Positions 35,094-44,014 are shown, counted from the stretch's first letter. The stretch is DNA of 64,000 nt from Massilia agilis (GCF_024756255.1 NZ_JANUHB010000003.1:558001-622000); one strand, 5' to 3'. Translations and numbers: made by a program. The notes: generated by a model not told the origin, from the sequence alone.

Positions 35094-36650
35094 ATGAAAA
35101 TCAGAGCGCAAATCGGGATGGTGCTCAACCTGGACAAGTGCATCGGTTGCCACACCTGTTCGGTCACCTGCAAGAACGTGTGGACCAGCCGTGACGGCGT
35201 CGAGTACGCATGGTTCAACAACGTCGAGACCAAGCCTGGCATCGGCTACCCGAAGGAGTGGGAGAACCAGGACAAATGGCAGGGCGGCTGGAAGCGCAAT
35301 GCCAACGGGCGCATCGAGCCGCGCCAGGGCAGCCGCATGCGGATCCTGGCAAACATCTTCGCCAACCCGAACCTGCCGTCGATCGACGACTACTACGAGC
35401 CCTTCACCTACGACTACGAGCGCCTGCAGAACGCGCCGCTGTCGGAGACGCCGCCCACCGCGCGCCCGGTCTCGGTGATCACCGGGCAGAAGATGGACAA
35501 GATCGAGTGGGGCCCGAACTGGGAGGACGACCTGGGCGGCGAGTTTGCCAAGCGCAGCCGCGACAAGCTGTTCGACGACATGCAGAAGGACATGTACGGC
35601 AAGTTCGAGAACACCTTCATGATGTACCTGCCGCGCCTGTGCGAGCACTGCCTGAACCCGGCCTGCGTGGCGTCGTGCCCGTCCGGCTCGGTGTACAAGC
35701 GCGAGGAGGACGGCATCGTGCTGGTGGACCAGGACAAGTGCCGCGGCTGGCGCATGTGCATCTCGGGCTGCCCGTACAAGAAGATCTACTACAACTGGTC
35801 TTCGGGCAAAGCCGAGAAGTGCACCTTCTGCTTCCCGCGCATCGAGGCCGGCCAGCCGACCGTGTGCTCCGAGACCTGCGTGGGCCGTATCCGCTACCTT
35901 GGCGTGCTGCTGTACGACGCCGACCAGATCGAGGCCGCGGCATCGGTAGCCGACGAGCGCGACCTGTACCAGGCGCAGCTGTCGATGTTCCTCGACCCGA
36001 ACGACCCCAAGGTGATCGAGGAAGCGCGCCGCCAGGGCATTCCGGAATCGTGGCTCGAGGCCGCGCGCAAGTCGCCGGTGTACAAGATGGCGGTGGACTG
36101 GAAGATCGCCTTCCCGCTGCACCCGGAGTACCGCACCTTGCCGATGGTCTGGTACATCCCGCCGCTCTCGCCGATCCAGGCGGCGGCCGAATCGGGCCTG
36201 CTCGGCAAGAACGGCATCCTGCCCGACACCGCCTCGCTGCGCATCCCGGTGCAGTACCTGGCCAACCTGCTCACCGCGGGCGACAAGACGCCGGTGCTGC
36301 GCGCGCTCGACCGGATGCTGGCGATGCGCGCCTACATGCGCGGCAAGCACGTGGACAAGCAAGAGGACCTGGACCTGCTGGCCCAGGTCGGCCTGACGCG
36401 CGAGACGGTCGAGGACATGTACCACATCATGGCCATTGCCAACTACGAGGACCGCTTCGTCATCCCCAGCAGCCACAAGGAGATGGTCGAGGACAGCTTC
36501 AACGACAAGGGCTCGTGCGGCTTCAGCTTCGGCAACGGCTGCTCGGACGGCGTCAGCGAAGCGAGCCTGTTCGGCAAGAAGCAGCAGGGCTCGACGATCT
36601 TCGTGTCGATGCCCAAGTCGCGCAAGAAGAAGCAGGAGGAATCAGCGTGA
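35094..36650 (+). CDS. narH: Respiratory nitrate reductase beta subunit
   Basis: 518-residue electron-transfer subunit with four cysteine groups: CIGCHTCSVTCKNVW, CEHCLNPACVASCPSG, CRGWRMCISGCPYKK (Trp in place of one Cys, giving the 3Fe-4S cluster as in other NarH) and CTFCFPRIEAGQPTVC. It passes electrons from NarI haems to NarG. GGGAGAG precedes the ATG. Its last bases overlap the narJ GTG. Confidence 0.98.
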   Translation: MKIRAQIGMVLNLDKCIGCHTCSVTCKNVWTSRDGVEYAWFNNVETKPGIGYPKEWENQDKWQGGWKRNANGRIEPRQGSRMRILANIFANPNLPSIDDYYEPFTYDYERLQNAPLSETPPTARPVSVITGQKMDKIEWGPNWEDDLGGEFAKRSRDKLFDDMQKDMYGKFENTFMMYLPRLCEHCLNPACVASCPSGSVYKREEDGIVLVDQDKCRGWRMCISGCPYKKIYYNWSSGKAEKCTFCFPRIEAGQPTVCSETCVGRIRYLGVLLYDADQIEAAASVADERDLYQAQLSMFLDPNDPKVIEEARRQGIPESWLEAARKSPVYKMAVDWKIAFPLHPEYRTLPMVWYIPPLSPIQAAAESGLLGKNGILPDTASLRIPVQYLANLLTAGDKTPVLRALDRMLAMRAYMRGKHVDKQEDLDLLAQVGLTRETVEDMYHIMAIANYEDRFVIPSSHKEMVEDSFNDKGSCGFSFGNGCSDGVSEASLFGKKQQGSTIFVSMPKSRKKKQEESA

Positions 36651-37315
36651 GCGCCTACGCCTTCGACGCGCGCTACTACCGCGCGCTGGCCGCCCTGCTG
36701 CAGTATCCGGACGCGGCGCTGGTCGCGGCGCTGCCCGAGATCGCGGCCGCGCTGCATGCCGGTTCGCCCCTGCACGAGAAGGTCGCGCCGCTGCTCGGGC
36801 ACCTGCGTGACGGCGAGCTGATCGAGCTGCAGCAGGAATACGTCGGCACCTTCGACCGCAACCCGTCGCATTCGCTGCACCTGTTCGAGCACATCCACGG
36901 CGAGTCGCGCGACCGTGGCCAGGCGATGGTGGACCTGATGCAGGAATACCAGCGCCACGGCCTGAAGATGGAGGGCGACGACCTGCCCGACTACGTGCCG
37001 CTGTTCCTCGAGTTCCTGTCGCTGCTGGACGAAACACAGAGCGCGAACCTGCTGGGCGAGGCGGTGCACGTGCTGGCACACGTCGGCCGCAAGCTCGCGC
37101 AGCAGGGCAGTCCGTACGCCGGCGTGTTCGCCGCGCTGGAACTGCTCAGCAGCGTGGCGCCGGCCGAACTGGACGTGCAGCCGGCGCGCGACATGGACGA
37201 AGCGCTCGAGACCTTCGGGCCGGGCGCGGACGGCGCCGAACCGCTGCTCGGCAGCGCCGCGGGCGGCGTCCAGCCGATCAATTTCTATCCGCAGCGCCCA
37301 CGCAAGACAGTCTGA
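36647..37315 (+). CDS. narJ: Nitrate reductase molybdenum cofactor assembly chaperone
   Basis: 222-residue cytosolic chaperone that inserts the molybdenum cofactor into NarG and is not part of the final enzyme. The family segments LLQYPDAALVAALPEI, EYVGTFDRNPSHSLHLFEH and DDLPDYVPLFLEFLS are present. The GTG start at 36647 overlaps the narH stop (GTGA) and has an AGGAGGA upstream, leaving no doubt about the start. narI follows after 13 bases. Confidence 0.95.
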   Translation: MSAYAFDARYYRALAALLQYPDAALVAALPEIAAALHAGSPLHEKVAPLLGHLRDGELIELQQEYVGTFDRNPSHSLHLFEHIHGESRDRGQAMVDLMQEYQRHGLKMEGDDLPDYVPLFLEFLSLLDETQSANLLGEAVHVLAHVGRKLAQQGSPYAGVFAALELLSSVAPAELDVQPARDMDEALETFGPGADGAEPLLGSAAGGVQPINFYPQRPRKTV

Positions 37316-37328
37316 CAAAGGAAGGGAC

Positions 37329-38012
37329 ATGGACTACCTGCACAACTTCATATTCGGGATTTACCCCTACATTGCGCTCGCCGTGTTCCTGCTCGGCAGC
37401 CTGGTCCGCTTCGACCGCGAGCAGTACAGCTGGCGCTCCGAGTCGAGCCAGCTGCTGCACCGGGGCAGCCTGCGCCTGGGCAGCACGCTGTTCCACGTCG
37501 GCGTGCTGGGCCTGTTCTTCGGTCACGCCGTGGGCCTGCTCACGCCGGTCGCGGTGTGGGACGCGCTGGGCGTGAGCCACCAGGCCAAGCAGATGGTGGC
37601 GATGGTGGCCGGCGGCGCGATGGGCAGCCTGTGCCTGATCGGCATCCTGGTGCTGCTGGCGCGCCGCTTCGGCAGCGAGCGGCTGCGCGCCATCACCACC
37701 GCGCGCGACAAGCTGGTGCTCGGCTGGATCCTGGTGGCGCTGTCCCTGGGCCTGGCGTCGATCTTCGTCTCGGCCTCGCACACCGATGGCCATGTGATGG
37801 TGCAGCTGATGACCTGGGCGCAGCACGTGGTGACCTTCCGCCAGGATGCCGCCGGCTTCCTCGTTGACGTGCCGCTGGTGTTCAAGCTGCACCTGTTCAT
37901 GGGCATGTCGCTGTTCCTCATCTTCCCGTTCACCCGGCTGGTGCACGTGTGGAGCGGCTTTGGCGCGGCAGGCTATCTGCGCCGCGCGTGGCAACTGGTG
38001 CGCGTGCGCTAA
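37329..38012 (+). CDS. narI: Respiratory nitrate reductase gamma subunit (cytochrome b)
   Basis: 227-residue membrane subunit with five helices that takes electrons from quinol and carries two b haems. N-terminus NFIFGIYPYIALAVFLLGSL; haem-ligand histidines occur in LFHVGVLGLFFGHAVGLL and, near the end, LVFKLHLFMGMSLFLIF with FTRLVHVWSGF. Strong SD AAGGAAGG. Length matches the family (about 225). Confidence 0.97.
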   Translation: MDYLHNFIFGIYPYIALAVFLLGSLVRFDREQYSWRSESSQLLHRGSLRLGSTLFHVGVLGLFFGHAVGLLTPVAVWDALGVSHQAKQMVAMVAGGAMGSLCLIGILVLLARRFGSERLRAITTARDKLVLGWILVALSLGLASIFVSASHTDGHVMVQLMTWAQHVVTFRQDAAGFLVDVPLVFKLHLFMGMSLFLIFPFTRLVHVWSGFGAAGYLRRAWQLVRVR

Positions 38013-38024
38013 AAAGGAGCGATC

Positions 38025-38771
38025 ATGGGAATCAGCGTCAATGGCGTGGACATCACGGACGAGCGCATCCAGGCCGAACTCGCCTGGCACCAGCAGGCTG
38101 CCAATCCGCTCGGCGAGAGCGTGCACGAAGTGGTCCTGCGCACCCTGCTGCTGCAGGAAACGGAGCGGTTGGGTGTGATCGGTAAAACCGAGGACGACCG
38201 CATCGAGGCCCTGTTCGCGCGCGAAGTGGCCGTGCCCGAGCCGGACATGGAGAGCTGCCTGCGGTTCTATACGGCCAACCTCGAACGCTTTGCGCCCAGC
38301 CCGTTGGTCGAGGCGCGCCACATCCTGTTCCAGGTCACGCCAAACGCGCCGCTGGCGCTGCTGCGCGAGACCGCCGGCGCGGTGTTCGACGAACTGCGCC
38401 GCGACCCGGACCGCTTTGGCGAGCTGGCGGTGAGGTATTCCAACTGCCCGTCGGGCGCGCAGGGCGGCAGTCTTGGCCAGCTTTCGCGCGGCCAGTGCGT
38501 GCCCGAGTTCGAGCAGGTGCTGTTCCGCCTTGCCGAAGGCCAGTTCGCCCCGCGCCCGGTGGAATCACGCTTCGGCCTGCACATCGTGCAGGTCACGCGC
38601 CGGATCGATGGTGCGCCGTGGCCGTTCGAACTGGTCAGGCAGCGCATCGCCGACCACCTGTCCAGCAGCAGCTGGCAGCGCGCGCTGCACCAGTACCTGC
38701 GGCTATTGGCCGGACGCGCCGCGATCGAGGGCATCGAACTCGATGGCGCGGCCACGCCGCTGGTCCAGTAG
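38025..38771 (+). CDS. PpiC-type peptidyl-prolyl isomerase (parvulin) of the nar operon
   Basis: 248-residue protein with an N-terminal helical region and a parvulin domain (residues about 105-215): VEARHILFQVTPN, FGELAVRYSNCPSGAQGGSLG, FEQVLFRLAEGQFAPRPV, SRFGLHIVQV. No signal peptide, so cytosolic, unlike SurA-type parvulins. Similar genes follow narGHJI in Pseudomonas, where they are called nifM-like; a folding role for the nitrate reductase is likely but unproven. SD AAGGAG; 12 bases after narI. Confidence 0.88.
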   Translation: MGISVNGVDITDERIQAELAWHQQAANPLGESVHEVVLRTLLLQETERLGVIGKTEDDRIEALFAREVAVPEPDMESCLRFYTANLERFAPSPLVEARHILFQVTPNAPLALLRETAGAVFDELRRDPDRFGELAVRYSNCPSGAQGGSLGQLSRGQCVPEFEQVLFRLAEGQFAPRPVESRFGLHIVQVTRRIDGAPWPFELVRQRIADHLSSSSWQRALHQYLRLLAGRAAIEGIELDGAATPLVQ

Positions 38772-38788
38772 CGCAGAAGGGGGACGGA

Positions 38789-39763
38789 ATGTTACGTGAC
38801 CGCTTTGGCCGCTCGATCGACTACCTGCGCCTGTCGGTGACCGACCGCTGCGACCTGCGCTGCACTTACTGCCTGCCGGCCGGCTTCAAGGGATTCGAGG
38901 AGCCACAGTCCTGGCTCACATTCGACGAGATCGAGCGCGTGGTCGCCGCGTTCGCGCGGCTGGGCACCTCGCGCGTGCGCCTGACCGGCGGCGAGCCGCT
39001 GCTGCGCCGTGGCCTGCCGCAGCTCGCCGCGCGGCTGTCGTCCCTGCCGGGCATTCGCGACCTGTCCCTGTCCACCAACGGCACCACGCTTGCGCGGCAC
39101 GCGCGCGCGCTGCGCCAGGCCGGGGTAGGGCGCATCAACGTCAGCCTCGATTCGCTCGACCGATCCTGCATGGCCAGCATCACCGGGCGCGACAGCCTGC
39201 CGCTGGTGCTGGCCGGCCTGCGGGCGGCGCAGGAAGCGGGCTTTGACCCGATCAAGATCAACATGGTCGCGATGCGCGGCGTGAACGAGAGCGAGATCGA
39301 GGACATGGCGGCGTTCTGCATCGAGCGCGGCTTCGTGCTGCGCCTGATCGAGGCGATGCCGGTGGGCGACACCGGGCGCGGCGCATCGTTCCTGAGCCTG
39401 GCCCAGGTGCAGGCCCGCTTGCGCGAGCGCTTTGCGCTGGTGCCCCAGGCGGTGGAGCTGGGCGGCGGACCGGCGCGCTACCTCGCCACGCCCGATGGGC
39501 GCGCCAGCATCGGCTTCATCACGCCGATGTCGCAGCACTTCTGTGCCACCTGCAACCGCGTGCGGCTGGGCGTGGACGGCACGCTCTACCTGTGCCTGGG
39601 CCAGGACGACAGCGTTGCGCTGCGCCCGCTGCTGCGCGGCGGCGCCAGCGACGGCGAACTGGAGGCCGCGATCCGCGCCGCGGTACAGCGCAAGCCGCAG
39701 CGGCACGAATTTGAAGAAAGGCCGGAAAAGGTAATCCGGTTCATGGCGCAAACGGGTGGCTAG
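38789..39763 (+). CDS. moaA: GTP 3',8-cyclase MoaA (molybdenum cofactor synthesis)
   Basis: 324-residue radical-SAM enzyme, first step of molybdenum cofactor synthesis. The radical-SAM cluster CTYCLP within RCDLRCTYCLPAGF, the SAM motif RLTGGEPLLRRG, and the second cluster Cys residues in HFCATCNRVRLG with a downstream Cys (YLCLG) are all present. ATG 38789 follows AAGGGGGA. The final C-terminal Gly-Gly (QTGG) needed in MoaA is present. Its position at the end of the nar operon supplies cofactor when NarG is made. Confidence 0.96.
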   Translation: MLRDRFGRSIDYLRLSVTDRCDLRCTYCLPAGFKGFEEPQSWLTFDEIERVVAAFARLGTSRVRLTGGEPLLRRGLPQLAARLSSLPGIRDLSLSTNGTTLARHARALRQAGVGRINVSLDSLDRSCMASITGRDSLPLVLAGLRAAQEAGFDPIKINMVAMRGVNESEIEDMAAFCIERGFVLRLIEAMPVGDTGRGASFLSLAQVQARLRERFALVPQAVELGGGPARYLATPDGRASIGFITPMSQHFCATCNRVRLGVDGTLYLCLGQDDSVALRPLLRGGASDGELEAAIRAAVQRKPQRHEFEERPEKVIRFMAQTGG

Positions 39764-39771
39764 ATGGTAGG

Positions 39772-39799
39772 TTGATGGCATGGACCGCGCGTATATACT
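39772..39799 (+). promoter_or_regulatory. Promoter of narX-narL
   Basis: TTGATG (39772-39777) and TATACT (39794-39799) with a 16-base spacer, beginning nine bases after the moaA stop. Leader to ATG 39824 would be about 18 bases. The sensor-regulator pair therefore probably has its own expression apart from the nar operon. Confidence 0.65.
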
Positions 39800-39823
39800 G
39801 TCGGGAACGGGCGCAGCGCCCTC

Positions 39824-41785
39824 ATGAAAGAAGCGGCAATGTCGGAAACTGAGCGGGTACCGGTACGGCGTTCACTGTCGACGAAGATCGTCGGCGTACT
39901 TGTCGGCTTCCTGGCCGTGGCCCTGGTCATGATCGGGACCACGCTCTACCTGTCCTGGCAGCTGCAGGGCAGCGCCGCGGCCATCAACGAAACCGGCAAG
40001 CTGCGCATGGCGAGCTACCGGCTGTCGCTGGAACTGGCCCGTTCGGCGCGCGGCGAACGCGTCGAGGCCGCCGACGAGGCGCGCCACCAGCTGGACGCCC
40101 TGGGCACGGCCATCTGGCAGCTGCGCAAGGGCGATCCCCAGCGTCCGCTCGTGCTGCCCCCGGCGCAGCCGATCCACGCGCAATTTTCCCGTGTCTCGGC
40201 CTACTGGAACGACGCGGTGCGGCCGGCTGCGCTGTCCGTGCTGGCGGCCGCACCAGGCAGCCAGTCGATGCAGGCGCTGGTGCACTGCGAGGCGCTCATC
40301 GACGGTTTCGTCAGGGACGTCGATGCGCTGGTGCGCGCCATCGAAACGGACAGCGAGCGCCGCATGTTCTGGCTGCGCGCCTCGCAAATGGCGCTGCTGG
40401 CGATGGCGGTGGCCAGCACGGTCACGCTGGTGTACGTGCTGTTCGGCCTGATCGTGGCGCCGGTCATGCGCATCCACCAGGGCATCATGCGCATGAGCGG
40501 TGAGGATTTCAGCGTGCGCGTGGCGGTGGACAGCGACGACGAGTTCGGCCAGGTGGCGCACGGCTTCAACCAGATGGCGGCGCGCCTGCAATCGCTGTAC
40601 GGCGACCTCGAGGGACTGGTGCGCAGCAAGACCGCCGCGCTGGAAGCGCAAAACGGCGAGCTGGCGCTGTTGTACGACAGCGCGGCCTTCCTGCAGCAGC
40701 GCCTGCCGGTGGATGCGATGTGCGAGGGCTTCCTGGCGCGCCTGATGGAGTACTTCAAGGCCGATGGCGGCTCGGTGCGCGTGCTCGATCCCACCCGCGG
40801 CAACCTGCACATGGTGGCGCACAAGGGCATTCCGGCGCGCCTGGTCGAGGCCGAGCACTGCCTGAAGGTGGGCGAATGCCTGTGCGGCGAAGCGGTCGTG
40901 AAGAAGGTGGCGCTGGTGCACGACCTGCGCCAGGCGCCGGCCGGGCCAACGCTCGAATGCCGGCGCGCCGGGTTCCAGACCGTGTCGGTGTTCCACATCT
41001 TCGCGCACGAGCAGAACCTGGGCTTTTTCAACCTGCACTTCAAAAGCGCCCGCCAGTTCGACGAGCGCGAGCGCGCGCTGCTCGAATCGATGGGGGCGCA
41101 GCTGGGCGTGGCGATCGAGAACGAACGCTATTTCGTGCGCGAGCGCGAGATGGCGATCTCGGAAGAGCGCAACCTGGTCGCGCGCGGCCTGCATGACAGC
41201 ATTGCGCAGGGCCTGAACTTCCTGAATTTGCAGGTGCAGATGATGGAGCAGTCGCTCGCGGCCAAGCGGCTGGACGAAGCCTGCGACATCGTGCCTGCGC
41301 TGCGGGCGGGCGTGGAGGAGAGCTACCAGGACGTGCGCGAGCTGCTGCTGAACTTCCGCAGCCGCCTGCACGAGGGGAACCTGCTGGCGTCGCTGCAAAT
41401 GACGATCAATAAGTTCCGCCAGCAGGCCGGCATCGTGGTGGAATTGCAGAGCGATGGCGAGGACGGGCCGCCGTTCCCGGGCGAGCAGCAGCTGCAGATC
41501 CTGTTCATCGTGCAGGAGGCGCTGTCGAACGTGCGCAAGCACGCCGGCGCAAGCCGGGTGCTGGTGCGCCTGCATGACCGTCACGATTTCGTGCTCTCCA
41601 TCGAGGACGACGGGGCGGGCTTCGATGCGTCGGCGGTCCTGGAGCGCAAGGACAGCCAGGTCGGGCTGCATATCATGCGCGAGCGCGCCGCGCGCATCGA
41701 CGCCACGCTGGACATCCAGTCGGCGCCGGGAGAAGGCACCAGGGTGACGCTACGGCTGCCGATGGAAATGCGGCACGCCGCTTGA
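39824..41785 (+). CDS. narX: NarX-type nitrate/nitrite sensor histidine kinase
   Basis: 653-residue inner-membrane kinase. Two transmembrane helices (about 22-46 and 187-214) flank a periplasmic sensor whose start carries the P-box pattern GSAAAINETGKLRMASYRL with the conserved Arg that binds nitrate in NarX. HAMP, a long helix, a GAF-like region with a Cys-rich stretch (KVGECLCGEAV), then the HisKA_3 phospho-acceptor (GLHDSIAQGLNFLN, His about 457) and HATPase (NVRKHAG, DDGAGFD). A second ATG (39839) is possible. The narL GTG lies 14 bases after the stop. Confidence 0.93.
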   Translation: MKEAAMSETERVPVRRSLSTKIVGVLVGFLAVALVMIGTTLYLSWQLQGSAAAINETGKLRMASYRLSLELARSARGERVEAADEARHQLDALGTAIWQLRKGDPQRPLVLPPAQPIHAQFSRVSAYWNDAVRPAALSVLAAAPGSQSMQALVHCEALIDGFVRDVDALVRAIETDSERRMFWLRASQMALLAMAVASTVTLVYVLFGLIVAPVMRIHQGIMRMSGEDFSVRVAVDSDDEFGQVAHGFNQMAARLQSLYGDLEGLVRSKTAALEAQNGELALLYDSAAFLQQRLPVDAMCEGFLARLMEYFKADGGSVRVLDPTRGNLHMVAHKGIPARLVEAEHCLKVGECLCGEAVVKKVALVHDLRQAPAGPTLECRRAGFQTVSVFHIFAHEQNLGFFNLHFKSARQFDERERALLESMGAQLGVAIENERYFVREREMAISEERNLVARGLHDSIAQGLNFLNLQVQMMEQSLAAKRLDEACDIVPALRAGVEESYQDVRELLLNFRSRLHEGNLLASLQMTINKFRQQAGIVVELQSDGEDGPPFPGEQQLQILFIVQEALSNVRKHAGASRVLVRLHDRHDFVLSIEDDGAGFDASAVLERKDSQVGLHIMRERAARIDATLDIQSAPGEGTRVTLRLPMEMRHAA

Positions 41786-41799
41786 ACAAGGGGGATTTC

Positions 41800-42474
41800 G
41801 TGCAAACCGAAGAGACCGTGAAACCGATCAGCGTGCTGCTGGTGGACGACCACGCGCTGTTTCGCAGCGGGATCCGCTCGCTGCTGCAGCGCCAGGGCGA
41901 ATTTGCCGTCGTGGGCGAAGCGCCGGACGGCGTGGAAGGGGTCAAGCGCGTGCGCCAGCTGCGGCCGGACGTGGTGCTGCTGGACCTGAACATGCCGGGC
42001 ATCTCGGGCGTCGAGACGCTGCAGCTGATGCTGCAGGAGTGCCCCAGCTGCAAGGTGCTGATGCTGACGGTGTCCGAAGAGGCGCACGACCTGACGCTGG
42101 CGATCCGCGCCGGCGCCAGCGGCTACCTGGTCAAGAACATCGAGACCGACTTCTTGGTGCGCGCGATCCGCCGCGCCGCCGCCGGCGAGAAGGTGGTGGC
42201 GGAGTCGATGACCGGCAAGCTGATGGACCAGATCACGGCCGGCGGCGCACCCGCGCGCCCGCCATCGGAGCTGGACAAGCTGACCGTGCGCGAGAAGGAA
42301 ATCCTGGCCTGCCTGGCACGCGGCGACAGCAACAAGGCGATCGCGCGCGCGCTCGACCTGGCCGAGAGCACGGTCAAGATCCACGTCCAGAACGTGCTGC
42401 GCAAGCTCAAGCTGGCCAGCCGTGTGCAGGCGGCGGTGTTTGCCGTTGCAAACCAGGCGCAGCTGCACGACTGA
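41800..42474 (+). CDS. narL: NarL-type response regulator
   Basis: 224-residue DNA-binding response regulator. The receiver domain shows VLLVDDHALFRSGIRSLL, the phospho-acceptor Asp in DVVLLDLNMPG and the Lys in GYLVKNIE; the C-terminal LuxR-type HTH reads LTVREKEILACLARG and STVKIHVQNVLRKL. GTG 41800 was chosen for its AAGGGGGA SD; TTG 41782 overlaps the narX stop. Likely target: the TACCCAT heptamer before narG. Confidence 0.93.
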   Translation: MQTEETVKPISVLLVDDHALFRSGIRSLLQRQGEFAVVGEAPDGVEGVKRVRQLRPDVVLLDLNMPGISGVETLQLMLQECPSCKVLMLTVSEEAHDLTLAIRAGASGYLVKNIETDFLVRAIRRAAAGEKVVAESMTGKLMDQITAGGAPARPPSELDKLTVREKEILACLARGDSNKAIARALDLAESTVKIHVQNVLRKLKLASRVQAAVFAVANQAQLHD

Positions 42475-42523
42475 GGGGCACCGCGGCCGGTTTTCTGTGC
42501 AGGCCGCCTGCGTAAATTGTTGA

Positions 42524-42623
42524 CGTCGTCCCCGCGCAGGCGGGGACCCATACTGAGTGTCACGCCACGCAGCTGCAGCAAGAGCATGCTCAGCATGGGT
42601 TCCCGCCTTCGCGGGAACGACGT
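42524..42623. repeat. Palindromic intergenic repeat, family A copy 4
   Basis: Left arm CGTCGTCCCCGCGCAGGCG to CCCATACTGAGT, right arm CTCAGCATGGGT to CGCGGGAACGACG. It ends the narX-narL unit and lies about 100 bases before the promoter of the cytochrome cluster. Confidence 0.85.
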
Positions 42624-42721
42624 GCTGAAGTTTCCACATCACGCAGGCAGCAACATCCCCATTTTTCGCCACAAACGATGACCAATCTCATGGGTCATTG
42701 CTTCTATTTCGCAACAAAGTA

Positions 42722-42750
42722 TTGCAATCGGCATGACCGCAAATTAGAAT
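42722..42750 (+). promoter_or_regulatory. Promoter of the cytochrome/flavoprotein cluster
   Basis: TTGCAA (-35, 42722-42727) and TAGAAT (-10, 42745-42750) with a 17-base spacer. The ATG is 33 bases after the -10. The -10 is covered by the Fur-like palindrome described separately. Confidence 0.7.
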
Positions 42751-42770
42751 CATTCTCATTTAGATTTGCG
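42738..42770 (+). promoter_or_regulatory. Fur-like operator in a 33-base palindrome
   Basis: The core GAATCATTCTCATT resembles Fur boxes (GATAATGATAATCATTATC; about 11 of 19 positions in the best register). The outer arms CGCAAAT (42738-42744) and ATTTGCG (42764-42770) form a further 7-bp inverted repeat. The site overlaps the -10 and the start of transcription, so iron-loaded Fur would block the promoter. Confidence 0.7.
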
Positions 42771-42783
42771 CTCATCCCCCAAC

Positions 42784-43995
42784 ATGCTCACCACACCACG
42801 CCTCTCGCCCCTGCTTGCGGTGCTTACCGCCGTTGCGCTCACTGCCTGTGGCGGGGGAGGCGGCGGCAGTCCGGCCCCGGTGCAGGCGCCGGTTGAATCG
42901 GTGTCCTCCTCGCTGAGCCAGGCCGCGGCGCTGGGCGAAAAAATCTTCAGCGACGTGTCGCTGTCGGCCTCGGGCAGGCAGTCGTGCGCGAGCTGCCACA
43001 ATCCGGCCAACGGGCACGGCCCGACCAGCGGCCTGGCGGTGGAGCTCGGCGGGCCGGACGGTTCGGTGGTCGGGTTCCGTGCCGCGCCGTCGCTGCGCTA
43101 CATGCAGGCCACGCCCGCCTTCCATTTCGAGGCGGACGGCACGCCGGTGGGCGGCTTCACCTGGGATGGCCGCGCGCAGACGCTGGCCGAGCAGGCCGAG
43201 CGCCCCTTCCTGGCGCCGCACGAAATGGCCAATGCCAGCAAGGCCGACGTGGTGGCCAAGCTCAAACAGGCCACCTACGCCGACCAGTTCCGCGCCGTGT
43301 TCGGCACGGCCATCTTCGATAACGCGGAACAGGCATTCAGCCGCATCCAGTTCGCGCTGCAGCAGTTCGAGAAGGAAGACCCGCGCTTCACGCCCTTCGA
43401 TTCGAAGTACGACCAGTTCCTGGCCGGCAAAGTGATGCTCAGCGATGCCGAGCTGCGCGGCCTGGCCTTGTTCAACAACCCGAACAAGGGCAACTGCGCG
43501 GCCTGCCATACCAGCGCGCGCGGCGCCGACGGCAGCGCGCCGCTGTTCACCGACTTCAGCTACGACAACCTGGGCGTGCCGCGCAACGCGCGCATTCCGG
43601 CCACCAGCAACCCGGCTTACTACGACCTGGGCCTGTGCGGCCCGGACCGTACCGACCTGACGACGCGCACCGACCTGTGCGGCGCGTTCAAGGTGCCGAC
43701 CTTGCGTAACGTGGCCACCCGCAAGAGCTTCTTCCACAACGGCGCGTTCTCGAACCTGACCGACGTGGTGCGCTTTTACGTGACGCGCGACACCAATCCC
43801 GAGCGCTGGTACCCGACCGGGCCGGACGGCGTGGTGCAGAAGTTCAACGATTTGCCGCCGGAGTACCGCAAGAACGTCAACACCAGCGAGGCGCCGTACA
43901 CCCGCCAGCCGGGCATGGCGCCGGCGCTGGACGAAACTGAGATCGCCGATCTTGTCCAATTCCTGGGCACGCTGACCGACGGCTACCGACCATAA
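42784..43995 (+). CDS. Di-haem cytochrome c peroxidase-family lipoprotein
   Basis: 403 residues with a lipoprotein signal whose lipobox ends at Cys22 (AVALTAC), followed by a Gly run and linker. Two c-haem motifs, CASCH (from residue 68) and CAACH (from 238), fit the di-haem CcpA/MauG fold, with Met/His ligand regions in FHFEADG and FKVPTLRNV. It probably sits in the periplasm anchored by lipid, perhaps transferring electrons rather than removing peroxide. First gene of the cluster behind the Fur-like site; 19 bases before the porin gene. A porin and flavoprotein follow, unusual for a detoxifying peroxidase. Confidence 0.9.
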   Translation: MLTTPRLSPLLAVLTAVALTACGGGGGGSPAPVQAPVESVSSSLSQAAALGEKIFSDVSLSASGRQSCASCHNPANGHGPTSGLAVELGGPDGSVVGFRAAPSLRYMQATPAFHFEADGTPVGGFTWDGRAQTLAEQAERPFLAPHEMANASKADVVAKLKQATYADQFRAVFGTAIFDNAEQAFSRIQFALQQFEKEDPRFTPFDSKYDQFLAGKVMLSDAELRGLALFNNPNKGNCAACHTSARGADGSAPLFTDFSYDNLGVPRNARIPATSNPAYYDLGLCGPDRTDLTTRTDLCGAFKVPTLRNVATRKSFFHNGAFSNLTDVVRFYVTRDTNPERWYPTGPDGVVQKFNDLPPEYRKNVNTSEAPYTRQPGMAPALDETEIADLVQFLGTLTDGYRP

Positions 43996-44014
43996 ACATT
44001 CACGGAGAAGAACA

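Noticed and set aside
31326..36476. Open frame of 1,716 codons on the minus strand opposite narG-narH
   Set aside because: It is the antisense shadow of GC-rich coding DNA. Its translation is rich in His, Arg, Ala and Val in a pattern typical of shadow frames, and narGH on the plus strand is beyond doubt.
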